Assembly (NCBI GenBank): GCA_012295275.1
Contig: CM022670.1
Span: 22,060,921-22,124,920 of the forward strand
DNA: 64,000 bases
From: Chrysomallon squamiferum
Taxonomy: Eukaryota > Mollusca > Gastropoda > Neomphalida > Peltospiridae
Reading direction: 5' to 3'
The position numbers and the translations under genes are program-made. Every line of letters begins with the position of its first letter. Position 1 is the first letter of the stretch. Of this stretch, positions 12,531 to 25,470 are shown in pieces. The notes under the pieces are model-generated. The model made no database searches and had not been told where the DNA came from. It was given only the letters and a program-made list of their open reading frames with translations.

Positions 12531-15436
12531 ATAAATAATAATAATAATAATAATAACAATGTTTATTTTAAAAACAGAAAATAATGTTTATTTTCAAATA
12601 CTAGCAAACAACATTTTCTTAAATACCAGAAAATATTTATGTTAAAATGTTAAGAAATACTTAAAATATTGATAATGCTGTTTTTGAAATGCTGGTAAAT
12701 ATTTATTTTCAAGTACTAATATTTATTTTAAAATGAAAGAAAATACTATTTAAAAAAAAAAAGCATGTTAATTATTATCTCATTTAATCATTAATGACAT
12801 ATTCAGCACCTTAAATATTATTTTTATTAAATGATCATTTTTAGACTTTGTTCAGTTTCATCCATCAAATGTTTCAACATATATACATACACATACATAT
12901 GTATACATATATGTATAAATATGTATACATATGTATACATATTTTAAAAACAATTATAAGCACTATTGTAAGAAGCAAATGCTGTATGTCTGTTACTTTC
13001 AGCGGACAAGCTGTATGGTCGAGTGAGTGTTGATCCAGTACAGAATCTAGGAAGCTCTTTTGTCATCACAGTGGAGAAAGTGTTTTTGTGTTCCGGCAAA
13101 GATGGCTACATTCCAAAATATGATCCAGAAAACAAGGAGTTTGGCTGTGTAGCTGAATCACCCAATCTGCAGTACGCTTTTAAAATACTGGTAAATATTG
13201 TTTTATATTTTAAATGTTTTATTTTAAAATCATGGTAAATAATATTGTGTTTCAAAATACTGGTAAATATTGTTTATTTTGAAATACTTGTGAACAATGT
13301 TTATTTTAAAATACTAGTAGATAATATTTAAATTAAAACACCAGATTAATTCTTTGAAAATACCTTAATTAATGATTATAATAAAAAATTATAAAATGAT
13401 ATTGAATATTTAAAATAGACAGAAATAACATTTTAAAATAAAGATAAATATTTAAAACAGAGGTAAGTAACATTTATTCTGAAGTACTTGTTGAATGTTT
13501 ACATTAATAATTTTTATTTTAAAATAGTTGTAAATCTTTATTAAAGAGAACTGTTACATAATGTTTATTTTAACATATTAGTAAATAATGTTTATTTTAA
13601 AATACTGGTAAATACATTTATTTAAAAAATATTTATAAGTAACTGATTTTAACATACTAGTAATTATGTGTTATTAAAAAAATATATATTATTTTGTTTA
13701 TTTTAAATACCATAAATTAAATAATATTCTTATTTTGTATTATTGGTAATTTTAAATTGCTTTAGAAAAATGTTGTTTTTCAAAAACAAATTAAAAATTT
13801 CAGAATTAATTATACATGAAGCTACAGTTAAATACTTATTTTGAGATGCTGAAAAGGTTTTTTTCAAAATAAAAGTAAATATTCTTTATTTAAAAATATT
13901 ATAAATAATGTTTGTTTTAAAATGTTGGTAAATATATTTTGAAAAATAATAATGGGATATAATTAATATTTTTAAATATTTGTAAATTAAAAAAGTACTA
14001 GTAAATAATTTTAAATTTTTACTTTAACAATAGTAGTAAATGATATTTAACATCAAATACAAGTAATTAATGTTTATATTTAAAATACTAGTACATAGTG
14101 TTTGATTTAAAACATCTGTGATTAATTGAAAATATAATTAATGTTTATTTTGAATTGAGTATAAAATAATATTTATTTAGAAAAACTTGTCAATAATGAT
14201 TATGTCAAAATAATAGTAAATAATAATTACTTTAAAATACAAGAATTTAACATCTTAAAATATGGGAAATAATATTTATATAAAGATACTAGTAAACAAA
14301 ATTTAATTTATTAGTTATAAACATTTGATTGAAATACTGCTAATTAATGTTTCTTTTAAATTAAATAATCATTTTCAAATTACTAGTAAATATTTATTTA
14401 CAAATACTAGAAAATAATGTTTATTTCAAAATTCAGTAAGAAATGGGATTTAAAAAAAAATTATATTAAATACTATTACATAATTTTTAATTTGAAATGC
14501 TACTAAATACTTCTTTGAAATTACTACTAATAATCTTTATTTTAAAATATTAGAAAATAATAATTTTAAAATACTGGCATTTTTTTTTTTTAATATATTG
14601 TAAACAATCTTTATTTTAAAATGCTGGCAGTTAATGCTTCTTTTAATATATTGTAAATAATCTTTAATCTAAACGTGTAAAAAGTATTATTAAATTTTTA
14701 ATTAATAAGACTAGTAATTTGGAAATAGTATTAATGTTTATTTTAAAACTGTAATAAATAATATTTATATTAAAATACTAGTAAATAATGTTGTCTTAAA
14801 ACTGTTATGAATAATATTTATTTTAAGATACAAGGAGATAATCTTTGCACTAAATTCTAATATTTTATTTCAGGATAAAGGCGCTCCATTTACAGAAGTG
14901 AAAGATTTCCGAGAGATTCTCTTCAATGCCAGATTGGCAGCAGATGATCCTGGAGCCATAGAACTCGTCAGACAGACAGGATCTGATGGCTTTTCAATGG
15001 ACTGTCAACCACTTTTTGATGTGAGTTCCAGCATTGGTATACACTAACCACTCTGTACTGTTACAGTGTAATACTGACTAGATTTTGTAATTTTGCATTT
15101 TGTAAATTTTCATATTTTATGACACTTTTTTACTCAGATTCCTGTAATTTGGCAGAAATAAACCTACAGACATTTTCATATTATCTAAAATAATTAAGTC
15201 AGTATTCATCAGAAAGATAATTTCTTGTTTTTATTCTGAAGGTCAAGAGTTGTTATAAATATTAATGTAATATGGTTGAATTATATTCTGAAATAAAATC
15301 CATCAGGTATATATTACATGCATACATACATTAGATACATACATACATATATACATACATTATATACTTATATACATACACACATATATACATACATACA
15401 AACATACATACATACATACATACATACATACATACA

Positions 15437-15472
<36 letters not shown>

Positions 15473-16082
15473 TATATATATTTCATTTTAATACTCTTTA
15501 GGAATATTCTAGTTAATGTATTTACAATGTTAAATTACATTTGTCAAACTGATGGTAAATGTTAAGGTCATGTGAAGTCTCATTCTATAAAACAAACTGA
15601 TGCTGTTGTTTCAGGTTGATGGCGGCAGACAATGGTTTTTACACACAATTTACACGATCCGGTCAAAGTCGAACGCAGATCGAGGCATCAAGAAGCGAAG
15701 CATTGCCAGCGAGGTTGAAACTTTCCACCAGGTGTCTGTGTATTCCAGCAGGGTGAAGCGAGAAGAGGGCGACGTCCAGGGGGTGGGGAAGAAGGGGAAA
15801 GGAACAAACATGGCTCGCATTAACTTAAAGCACGACAGCAAATACACCATTGAGATAGGCACCGATTCTAGTGACAGTGAGTTTCCACTGATACCGGTTC
15901 TAGTAGCCATCGGTGCCTTCTTAGCAATATCTCTACTCATCACAGTGGTTTTCATTCGTCGTCGAAGAAAACAGACTACTCCACCTCCGTCGCCGACGAA
16001 TACCATTATAGTGTCTAGTGGTAAAGGCAAATCTAAAGTTGTTGCAGCAGGACATTTTAACAATGATAATACTGAAGTATAA
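2706..16082 (+). CDS. FREM2: FRAS1/FREM2-family extracellular matrix protein, C-terminal part (16 exons)
   Basis: Membrane-anchored basement-membrane protein; in vertebrates FRAS1 and FREM2 form an epithelial-mesenchymal adhesion complex. Exons with matching phases: 2706-2903, 3549-3713, 3913-4095, 4550-4677, 5183-5335, 5613-5820, 6320-6484, 6929-7223, 7711-7810, 8165-8360, 10133-10237, 10651-10778, 11705-11966, 13003-13190, 14874-15020, 15615-16082. Together they give about 1,028 residues ending at TAA. Exons 1-2 and 3-5 are two Calx-beta domains ([13 protein letters not shown]). Exons 6-15 are the family's conserved Cys-containing juxtamembrane region ([36 protein letters not shown]). The last exon has a furin-like RVKR (15750-15761), a transmembrane helix (about 15888-15956), an RRRRK stop-transfer and C-terminal NTEV, a class I PDZ ligand; vertebrate FRAS1/FREM proteins bind GRIP1 this way. 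The CSPG repeats and start lie upstream. FREM2 rather than FRAS1 is a judgement from similarity remembered, not searched. Confidence 0.93.
8720..8910. repeat. Degenerate minisatellite carrying copies of a splice acceptor
   Basis: About three imperfect units of 60-75 bases with GACCTAAGTATTTAATAAAA, TTTAACTAGTGGAA and a CAG-GATA box. The string TATTATTCAGGATATTT at 8834-8850 also occurs at the true acceptor of the exon at 10133. The last unit is separated from that exon by the roughly 1.2 kb stretch at 8911-10090. Confidence 0.6.
8911..10090. mobile_element. Possible insertion inside a FREM2-like intron
   Basis: A stretch of about 1.2 kb richer in A and C than its surroundings splits the minisatellite: GACCT(A)AGTCTGTAATAAAATC appears at about 8857 and again at about 10098. 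No transposase, reverse transcriptase, long terminal repeat or clear short target duplication was found, so it may be a non-autonomous element or simply a divergent intron segment. Confidence 0.3.
10558..10605. repeat. (GT)n(GA)n compound microsatellite
   Basis: About ten GT dinucleotides are followed directly by about eleven GA dinucleotides, within an intron of the FREM2-like gene. Confidence 0.95.
11484..11559. mobile_element. Short SINE-like/foldback insertion (76 bp)
   Basis: The segment starts GGAATGGAATGGAAAAAAA then TTAACGTGCTA and ends with TGACAGGTCAGC and TGTCCGT, matching both ends of a second element at 49416-49520. It is flanked by an 8-base direct repeat AAATAAAT (11476-11483 and 11560-11567), although that sequence is low in complexity. 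It carries no coding capacity. Confidence 0.5.
12060..12840. repeat. Intron filled with degenerate AAAATACTGGTAAATA repeats (upstream array)
   Basis: The intron between FREM2-like exons 13 and 14 is a decayed array whose unit of about 30-45 bases reads roughly TTTTAAAATACTGGTAAATA plus TGTTTATT. It contains a poly-A run near 12488-12525. The left boundary of the large tandem duplication lies in this array at about 12080. Confidence 0.8.
13181..14870. repeat. Intron built of repeats that include exon end plus 5' splice site (downstream array)
   Basis: The exon ends ...TTTTAAAATACTG and its donor is GTAAATATTG. The same string with small changes recurs dozens of times through the following 1.7 kb intron (for example 13254, 13305, 13597, 14768), interleaved with TGTTTATTTT. 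The array seems to have spread from, or into, the exon/donor boundary. Copy 2 has the same array at 26757-28520. Confidence 0.8.
15305..15481. repeat. (ACAT)n / (AT)n microsatellite
   Basis: Long run of TACA/ACAT tetranucleotides ending in (AT)n, in the last FREM2-like intron. The counterpart in copy 2 is at about 28950-29087 with different repeat numbers. Confidence 0.95.
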
Positions 16083-19000
16083 CAGTCTCTCCTAGATTGT
16101 GTTCAAAAGTGAAACCTCATTGCTCAATGTTCAGTGTGCTGATCTAAGGAAAATCTGATATTATTTTATTTCAAGTATTTTTAACAAATATACTGTAGTT
16201 ATTCATATTCAGCTCTACACGTTTTATACACAAAGACACAGGTACCACTGAATTTTGGTGGACTCATTTTTTATTTTTTTTTATTTAATGGATACAAGCA
16301 TAATAACTTTTTATTTGGGGTTTTACATATTTTTATTTTCTGCCACTTTTTAGTCGTTACTCAGTATTTCAAAAACTGGAATGAATAAAGTTGTTATTAT
16401 TATTATTTTTTTTTTATTTTTTTTATCCAACCTTTTTATTTGTCAATACATAAGTATTAGTTGGTTTTTCATTATTATTATTATTATTTTTTTTTTAAAA
16501 AATTTTTAAGTAGAAGTATGTTATTATCATTTATTGTACAATTATTTTTTTTTTGATATAATTTCCGAAACTGATTGAAAATCAGAAGTGTCTTTAGCTT
16601 TTTTTAAATCTCAAATCCTATAAAATATATCATGAAGAATTTTTGAGGCTGCTTGTGTTTGGAATGTCAGTTTCCATATATGTATATATATTTGGAAATC
16701 CCAGTTTCAAATTATACTTTACAAGGTATTTTTCTGTTACTGAATGTTTGTAACTTTGTTACATAATAATTATTAGTAATTCACAATTATGTCATGTAGT
16801 ATGTATTATATTCATATCTGTATATTTAAGTATTTATATTTTTTCAGTGTAATTCATTAGATGGATTTAGTCTGTTAATTTGTGTTATTGTATTAACTAC
16901 AGCTTCACAGAATGTTTATATATATATATATACATAAGTGACAATTTTGCAGTTAAAAAACCCATAAAGTATACAAAATGGTTTCTTAAATGCATTAAAT
17001 GTGTATAACAATAAGAAAAACACTTTAAAAATAAAAATATGTAAAATATTTAAAACCATACAGCCATTATATAAGTATTTATGTAAACTGATTGTTGTAT
17101 TACAAAAATACTTACTGCAGTATTTTCTCTCAAATAATCTTGACAGTTTTAATAAAATGTTCAAGTTTTTAAAGTATGTGAAAATAAATTCATTTCATAT
17201 TATCCAGTATGGAAGATTGAATTATTTTTTTTGAAATCAAAATCACATTAAATATGTTCACTGTGTTTAAGTGTGAAAAAAAATTAATTAATAATTATGT
17301 ATTATTTACAATATTTATTATTAAATTATGTCCATAACAATAAATAAAGAAATCCATTCTACAAAAAAAAAAAAAAAAAAAAAAAAAATGTTATACCACA
17401 GTAACAAATCTCTCTGCATGTTTTGAGTAGTTGAGTAAAATACTCAGAATATTAAGTAAGTACATCAGAATCTCAAATTTAAATTACATTTACATTTCAT
17501 ATTCAAATTGCTTCTTTCCTTTGAAATTTAAATATTTTTAAAAGTATAGGGTCACCAGTAAAATGGCCAAATGTTACATTTACAAACTGCATCCATGAAA
17601 GTAGTAGAAACACTTTTAATTGCTTTCTATCTTTTCAGTGACCTGTTTGTTTGCTTGGTCATCAAATATAGAAACAGAAATCTTTTATAAATGGATTATT
17701 AAAATGCATAGATGATTTCAGACATGTTTAGAAAATTTGTTGTGTTAACAAATTTGTCATCAAAAGTTCCCCTTGGTTTTTAAATGTCTCTTTTGTACAA
17801 GTTATGAAGCTTTTAGTAACTTCAGTTTTCACATGATCAAGGGTAAATGAAGGGCATACAAATTTAAAAGAAAAACAACATTTATATCGTAAATTTAATA
17901 AAGATTTTAAATTTAAAAAAAAATCAACATCTGATTAATTTCTTTTTTTTAAATATTTTATTTATTTTGTATTTATGATTCACTGATGTAAAATATTTAA
18001 CTCTCTATATATATTTTATAAAAGTTTATATTTCATATTTATAAATTTGTAAATGATATGCTGCAAATAATTTTTACATATTTTAATGTTTTTTTGTGAT
18101 ATGTGAATGCTTTTATAGTGCATACATTTCAATGTTTTCCAGCAAAAACTTTATATATTTGCGGTATTTTTTTTTTTTTTTTTTTTTTTTTTCATTTTAT
18201 ATTCCTTTTTGATGTATGTCATAGAGCTCCATGCGGAATGTTGAAAAAATGTAAACTATATTTGTATGTTTTTAAAATTAAATATCTTTTAACATATTGC
18301 TTTTGTTTTTGTTTGTACCTGGATACCTGTACTTTAAACCGTTGAGCCCTAATTCCACTTTCTGTCATGACTCTATTCATGACCTCTTCAGCTGGTGATC
18401 TGTATACCATATTAGTAAGATGATTCCAAGAGATGACTGGACAAAGATAAATGGCATCATACATGTACATCCATAATTAAATTTACCTCAAATCATGGAC
18501 ACAGCCAGGTTTTAAAGTTAAAGGGGAATGTGAACGTGGAAAAAAGGTACCATGACGAATACCATATATTGTTTGAACTTGTTATAGATTCTTATATTTA
18601 AAATCAAAACAAAGTTTTAAAAAAAAAAGCATAATAGAAACAACAGATCTTATTTAATTATAATGGACAAGAGTTTAAATGCTGTTGAAAAGGCACCTGT
18701 TTTTAAGAATTTGTTCCTGAGGAGCAATTTCTGCTCCAGCTAATCACTGCCTCAGCTCCCAGTAAACCAATACTACAGCACAAAACAAGAAAACAAGACA
18801 ATTCCCATTTACTATGCACTCAGAAGGGTTAATATTTTGAAACAGATTTGCTGTCTTTATTATTATATTTTTGTTAAATATGGCTGATGTTTTATGATTG
18901 TGTAAGTATTTGCTTATGAATAAACATTTAGTTTTAATGAAAAATAATTGTTTTAAGAAATTACATGTAAAACAAATATAAATAAAATAAAATAAAAATT

Positions 19001-19970
19001 AAAAATAACACACAATTACATATTTTGGGGTATTTATATAATTTGATTTTATAATTTAAGAAGTTTAATATGATCTGTCACAGATGGTATGAAATAATCA
19101 AGACAAAAAAAAAAAAAAAAAGTAAAATTCATGAAAACAAACATGGCAGTTACATCATAAATTATTTCTTTCTTAACAAAATCACTGAAAAAATATATAA
19201 AAATTCATAAAACAGCATTTAACCAAAAAATATGGATTTTCAGATTTCATATTCCAGTTTTCACAGAATACACACATTGCATTGTGCAATGAAGTCATAA
19301 ATGAGTCCAGTTTATACATCTTCAAACATTGCATGCAGAGCCTCATTTATGTCCCCTCCCCAGACTTGTTTTATAAAAAAAAAAATAATAACAATAATAG
19401 AAATGTAATAATTATAAAATTAATTTTATTAAAAAAAATTAACAGTGTGTGTTAATATAATTAACATGTTACACAGCAATATTAACAAAAATAGAAAAAA
19501 TTAACAGTGACATGCATAATTTAAAGAAATAAAGGCATCACAGCATTTCATGTGTCATCTGATTCCAAGTAATTTATTTCATCATTTCAGATATCACAAA
19601 CTGAAAACCATATTCTAAATTTCTTAAAGCTAGTAAATTGAGTAAATTTAAATCATTTAATTATCTTCACCTTTATTTCATAGACATTTAGAATGTATGT
19701 TTTGTATGAATAAAATAGTTTTCCACCCTGAATTCCACGATGTGGCTGCCCAGTAGGAGGGAATGTATTAAAAATATATTAGCACGTGAAAATACTGTTA
19801 TAAATACTTGAATGTATGACCTTTCAGCACATTACAATGTCACAAGTCAGAGAATCATGGGTATTTTATCATTTATAATCAAAGGTTTATCTCAAATTAT
19901 ACTTTCTTTAGAAATCATAACGTTTTACTTTATCATTCCACAATTATATTAGCAGTTACGTTTTACTTCT
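16083..19970. other. FREM2-like 3' UTR and convergent intergenic spacer
   Basis: Follows the FREM2-like stop and runs to the TRPT1 stop on the other strand. The best polyadenylation signal is AATAAA at 16384-16389. Beyond it lie poly-T/poly-A runs (17364-17387, 18165-18192, 19107-19121) and AT-rich sequence. The less AT-rich patch at about 18330-18480 is conserved in copy 2, but its 83-codon minus-strand frame resembles no family I recognise. Confidence 0.6.
16384..16389 (+). terminator. Candidate polyadenylation signal, FREM2-like gene
   Basis: Canonical AATAAA about 300 bases after the stop, followed by T-rich sequence. It is conserved in copy 2 at 29989-29994. Confidence 0.6.
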
Positions 19971-22900
19971 TCAATCATTAGTATGCAGAACTTCATCTGT
20001 AACAGAAAGAGTAATAATAAACATAAAACTGTTCATTTTTAAATCATTTCTTCTGTAAATAGTGCAACTATTTCCTGTTAAATAAAAACAGATTTAAAAA
20101 AAAAAATAAAAAAAAAAAGGTAGATAAAACAAAGAAAAAATTAAAAATGCAAGAGGATATATGTTTTTATTTGTAAATTATTTAATACAAAGCTTTTTCT
20201 TTTTATCATGAAATATTTTTTTTATTTTCAGTTTTCACTAAATAAAAAGAATTCTACAGAATTACTTTTGGTCAGCTCCAACTAAATATTTAAGCTAATA
20301 TATATTAAAGATAATTTTTTAAACTAGTGGTAATTGTTAGAAAAGAAATATTGTCTAAAGACACAGTTAGTCTTGGCAACAGAAAACTGAAGAAGGGAAT
20401 ACTATTTTATTAAAGATATTGACGTAAAAACTTTTATATTCCTCTGGGAACAAGCAAACCATAACTGAAGATTTTACATTAACATTTTAAATTATTTTAT
20501 TCTATGGAAATAATAAAATTTAAAAAAATGAATTAAAAAAAATGAATTTTATTATTTTAAGGAAACAACAGATTGGAGTATGATAAAAAAAAAAAAAAAA
20601 ATGATTTAAACATATAGTTTAAAATATGTCACTTACTTGTATGTCTGTTAATTACTTTTTTGAAGTAACGTGGAAGAATAACTCCATCTTGTCCTTCACT
20701 CAGAATAACATCATTGACAGACTTAAACAGTCTTATGCCATCTAACAAAAGTTACAAACACAAAATAACACACCCTTTATTCAGTGTATCATTACCAGTG
20801 ATTCAATGTATCATTACCAGAGTCAGTGTATCATTACCAGACTGAGTATGATTTAGTGTATCATTCATTACCAGACTGAGGCTAGAACAGCATGTGTCCA
20901 GATAATATCAATGAACAAGCATGTAATTTTACATCTGTATATATTTTATGTGTTGTCAGGATAACCAAACAGACTATTAAAACAAGATAGAAAACAGACC
21001 ATAAAGACAGAATAGTCCAATAGACTATAAAGTCAGGATTGTCCAATAAAACTACAAAGACAAGATAGTCAAACACATACAGACAGATAATTCAATAGAA
21101 AATAGAGACAGGATAGTCAAACAGAACATAAAGACAATATATTAAGACTAACATCATGATCATAAAACAAAGACTAAATGGTCAAAAGTCAGAATAAAGG
21201 TCAGTTAAAGTGTTTTATTTGCATTAATTTGTGCTATTATTATTATTTTTTAATTTATAAACTTACTTAATAAAAGAGTAATAAACATTTATTTCTAATA
21301 ATAATTTAAAGGTATCTCTTTTTTTTTTTTTTTTTTTTTTAAATATTTTAAATAATTCCTCTCACTTCTTAATGCTTTATTCACATCCAAGTATATGGCA
21401 ATATCACAAGTTGTTTTCATCCCTGAAATTAAAAAATCATTTTGTAAACTTTTTTTTTATCTCATGTAACAAGAAATTTCTGAAAACAAATACTGAAATA
21501 AAGATACTTTTATCAATCCTGCATTCTGTGCAGTTTGTCTCAGCTAGGTAATATTATGAAACTGAATTGCAACTGAAATATTAAATAAATTAGATGTATT
21601 TTGTATATGCATCATTTTTTTTTAATAATCTATTTTAAAAACAAGCTTGAATAAGACAACCAATTGCTAATACATTAGTCTGTACCTTGCAGTGGTATTT
21701 ACTAGCCCCTCAAAAATTAAAACTAAAATAACAATAAAAATAAAATAATGATCTAGAATTTTTTTTTTTTTTTCTGACACAGTTGTGGTTAAAGGAACAA
21801 ATCTGAAGGTGAACTGCATTTTATTTTATTTCTTTATCCAAGTCTAAAATACACACAAAATTCCCTTACAAATTATCTTCAACACTGGTTGCCATAGAAT
21901 TAAAATATCTGCATTTAAGTTAGAAATAGCAAAATATAATAGAACTACACTTTGGGATCTATGGTGGACATTGTATAAGAAGAGATTATATTGTGACATA
22001 GCTGGATTAATAATAATAATAATAATAATAACAAAATTTAAAACTACATGGAGAAAAAAACAACCCCCCAAAAAAACATGAGTTTGATGAAACAAACTGA
22101 GAGATTGGTACCAAATTAGACTGGTCTAGTTGTGAAATCTTTTTTAGCATATTCACGTGAAAAAAAGACAAGACAACCACGTGATCAGTTTACAGTTAAG
22201 ATAATAAAATCCACTTTCTGTCCTGTATGAGACACACTCACCACTAAGGACTCCTGTATCTCCTGGTAATCCTTTAGCAAAATGGATGTGTTTTCTCCTC
22301 ATTCGCATCAGTCCCTGATTAAAACATATCTAATAATGTACAGTCATGTAAATAATCTCAGAAATTATTACACCTTATGAAATTATGGAAATAAAAACAA
22401 AAATTAAAACAATCACTTTAAACATCTTAGCAACTTTGGATATTACGCAATATATTTTGTTTAAAAAAAATATATATTTTCCAGTATTTTATTTAATATA
22501 TTTTTTTTTATATTATAAAAAATACTTGCTAAATTAATATGCTTTATTTATAAACATAATTTTATTTCCAAATCAAGGTAATTACTTCAGTTTTTATTCT
22601 ATTCCATGCTGACAAACTTGTTCCATGGACGACTGTTGGAAACTCCCTAGCACTGGTTATTGGTGTGAGCAACTGTTCATCGTCGACTTCCTGTGCATTA
22701 TTTTGTGTATATCATTACAAACTGTTAAAAATCTCAGATGAGTTGTTTAAAATGTACGGTAAGTTTTGCTAATGTTGTACAATTTTATGATTGTAGTGGG
22801 ATTCATTACTAATTGTTTCTTAGTAAACAACGATTACTGACCCGTTTAAAAAAAAATGTTCTAGTTTTTAATAAAATAAAATATTAATAATATATTAAAA

Positions 22901-24580
22901 GTATAACTTAAAAGCATGTATTATATTAAAACATTAAACTAACAAAGATGTTTTAATGTCTCACTGACATTCCAAAATGGAGTGATATGACTGATGATCT
23001 TTGAAATGTTAGTTTATAAATTTTAAGATTTAGTCATTTGTTTATGTGTTTTGTTAATGCTGAATTTCCATAGCTAAAACACCTTCAGTTATATACAGGA
23101 ACATTGGAACACAAATAAAAACCTTTTCAGGACTGAAAAAAACTTGGGATACTTACTACAATATTTATAGTATTTATATTACTTCAGAGTTCATACCATA
23201 AATCTGTCCCTAATCAACATCGTGGTGATTTTTCAATCACCTGAAACATCTATCTAACCATCAGGAATTGACAGATAACACTGGAATCCCTGTATTGCAA
23301 TTTGTTATGATAAAATCTGTACTCACCGGAAGTGTGTGACCTTGTGTTGCGCGAATCTTTGAGCCATCTCTTGAAATCTGAAATCTTTTCTTAGTGTCAT
23401 TGTTCACCACTTGTCTTACATCAGCTTTTGTGTATGATGAGAACTCGGGTTTCTGTAAAATCTCATCGATAGACGCATATCCATCTGCAATGTCAGTGAC
23501 AGCTGTCTGTCAGCTCACTGGTGCTGTTTTAATTTAACGCTTAATGTGTTTAATCTAATTCTCTTTAATTCATTTCACATTATTTCTGATTTTGTTCATT
23601 ATCATCTCAAACAAAAATCCTTTTGAAAAATGTATACAGAACTGAGATGAATATGTGAAACAGGCTACTGCTGTACTGAATTTAAAAGTTTATTTAAACA
23701 TTTTTGATTGGTCAGTATAGAAGATTTCTCAATTAATTTCATCAAGGTGAAATGTGTCAGTGATCACAGATCAAGAAAGAGATTTTCACTTCTGGTCAGT
23801 TACTTAGTAATATGTTGTTTAGTAATAGAACATTTCCTATATTCCTTAGCCCTCAATCCCACACTTTAGTCTGTATTAAAACATACCGACTCCTCAGTCC
23901 TTTTGCCTTACAGCTTGGTCCCATTTCCCACACATAAATCCTCATTATCACACACCTCACTCACACACCTGTCTTTATTAACAAACTCCTTATTCCCATA
24001 CATCAGTCCTTATTCCCACACAAAGTGGTCTAATTCCCAGACCTCTCAGTCCTAATTCCTGTGCACCAGTCCATATTTCTACATTTCTCAATGCTTATTT
24101 CCAATGAATATGAAAGATCAGATATTTTTAATTGTAAGAAACAATGAAACAGCAAAAGAAAATTAATAATGAGCATGAAAATTAAATTAAATTAAAGTTC
24201 AAACCTGAAGAAAGATTTAAATTACACTGGGCTGCACCATGTCGAAGAATCCAAGCCAAACATTTTGACAAGCGTGTTAGATCATCATTACTCTGAAGAG
24301 AATTGTAATGTATTTATTAGTTTGTTTATTTAAATATATGTCTCAATAACAAGCATTCTATCAGCAGATTCAGATTCCTATCAAGTCACAATTCTTACAT
24401 TGTTAAAGTTATTATTTAAATATTTCTAATTTGAGAATGAAAATTAATCAAAAATAAATAAAATTTATTTTATTAAGAAAGCATTTGTTTCTGACTGCTC
24501 AACTCCTGGCTGCATTAAAATATCATATTTTGACAGGTAACTTCTAGACTTAACTTCAGGCTTACCTGGTAAGCACACAT
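19971..24580 (-). CDS. TRPT1: tRNA 2'-phosphotransferase, copy 1
   Basis: Tpt1/KptA enzyme that removes the splice-junction 2'-phosphate of ligated tRNA using NAD+, giving ADP-ribose 1''-2''-cyclic phosphate and nicotinamide. Exons in transcript order: 24580-24566, 24292-24205, 23484-23327, 22690-22586, 22314-22242, 21422-21366, 20741-20637, 19996-19971. All have GT-AG borders and consistent phase, giving 208 residues; human TRPT1 is about 250, the extra being mostly N-terminal. N-lobe motifs: RLSKCLAWILRHGA (R22, H23), DGYASIDEIL, KKRFQI and IRATQGHT (R79, H84). C-lobe motifs: VVHGT, HIHFAKGLPGDTGVLSG and GVILPRYF. Position 149 is Lys where many homologues have a catalytic Arg (SGMR). The start is the first in-frame ATG in an exon (24566-24603) preceded by an acceptor, so the 5' UTR is spliced. 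It is convergent with the FREM2-like gene. Confidence 0.93.
20775..20882. repeat. Small minisatellite in a TRPT1 intron
   Basis: Imperfect tandem units of AGTGTATCATTACCAGACTG type, four or five in copy 1. Copy 2 (33509-33565) has fewer units, showing length change since the duplication. Confidence 0.75.
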
Positions 24581-25470
24581 AATAAAGTATTGTAACAGAA
24601 ACCCTGAAACAGAAATAACAAGTTTTATTCGCATACATTCTCTGTCTTGTCAGTTACCAAACTGTTGTAATAAACTTGAGTTTTATAATACAACTTTACT
24701 GAGGCTGTCAATATCTTTTAATGTTTTAATATATAAAATAACCTTACATTTATAGCAAAAATATTTGCATCCATACATTCTGAAGAGCTTGCTATATTGC
24801 TATGTGCACTATTATTAACAAAATTTGTCACAAATAAAACAGCCGTTTGGAAGTATCCACTCGTAATTTGGTTCAAACAACAGCTACGTTTCATATATTT
24901 TTATCTTTCCAAATGTAAAGAAATGATGTTGCTGCTGAGTTCGTGTTCTCCAAAAAATTAAAATAATAACATAGGTTAAAATACCAAATCATATTATAAA
25001 CGAGGTTTGTGAAATTTGTATCATTTATGATTTATCAAGCAGACGAATATATTAACATTCATGGAAATCTCAGCTCAGGAGGCTCGTGTATTCGTTGACG
25101 TATGTGCAGTTTTTTTAACTGTGTTACGAGTTTCACATCAACGAATGTATTATAAATATGATCAACAGAATAATATTTTCATTCGTTTTCTTTTTTTTTA
25201 AACATTTTATGTTGACTTGTTCTGTTAAATATATAGATTATCAAAACAAGTTTACTTACTAAAATTCTTCAAATCAACAAAATAAATTAACGGCAATGAA
25301 TACAAGATAGTTAATGAAATGAAACGGAATTCGCGGATTTAATGTTAATTTCCTACTTTCGCTTTCTGTCCCAAGACTAAACCAAGCAATGAAATTTAAA
25401 GTTTAACTAGAATAATTGTGACAAAATATTAATCTGTTTATCATTAAAGATAAGCTTTTATACAACTTAC

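Noticed and set aside
15650-16063. Minus-strand frame opposite the last FREM2-like exon (also 29255-29635)
   Set aside because: It is the antisense shadow of a real exon with clear transmembrane and PDZ-ligand sequence on the plus strand.
18219-18470. 83-codon minus-strand frame, conserved in both duplicate copies
   Set aside because: Conservation is explained by the recent duplication of the whole segment. No family resemblance or start context supports a gene.
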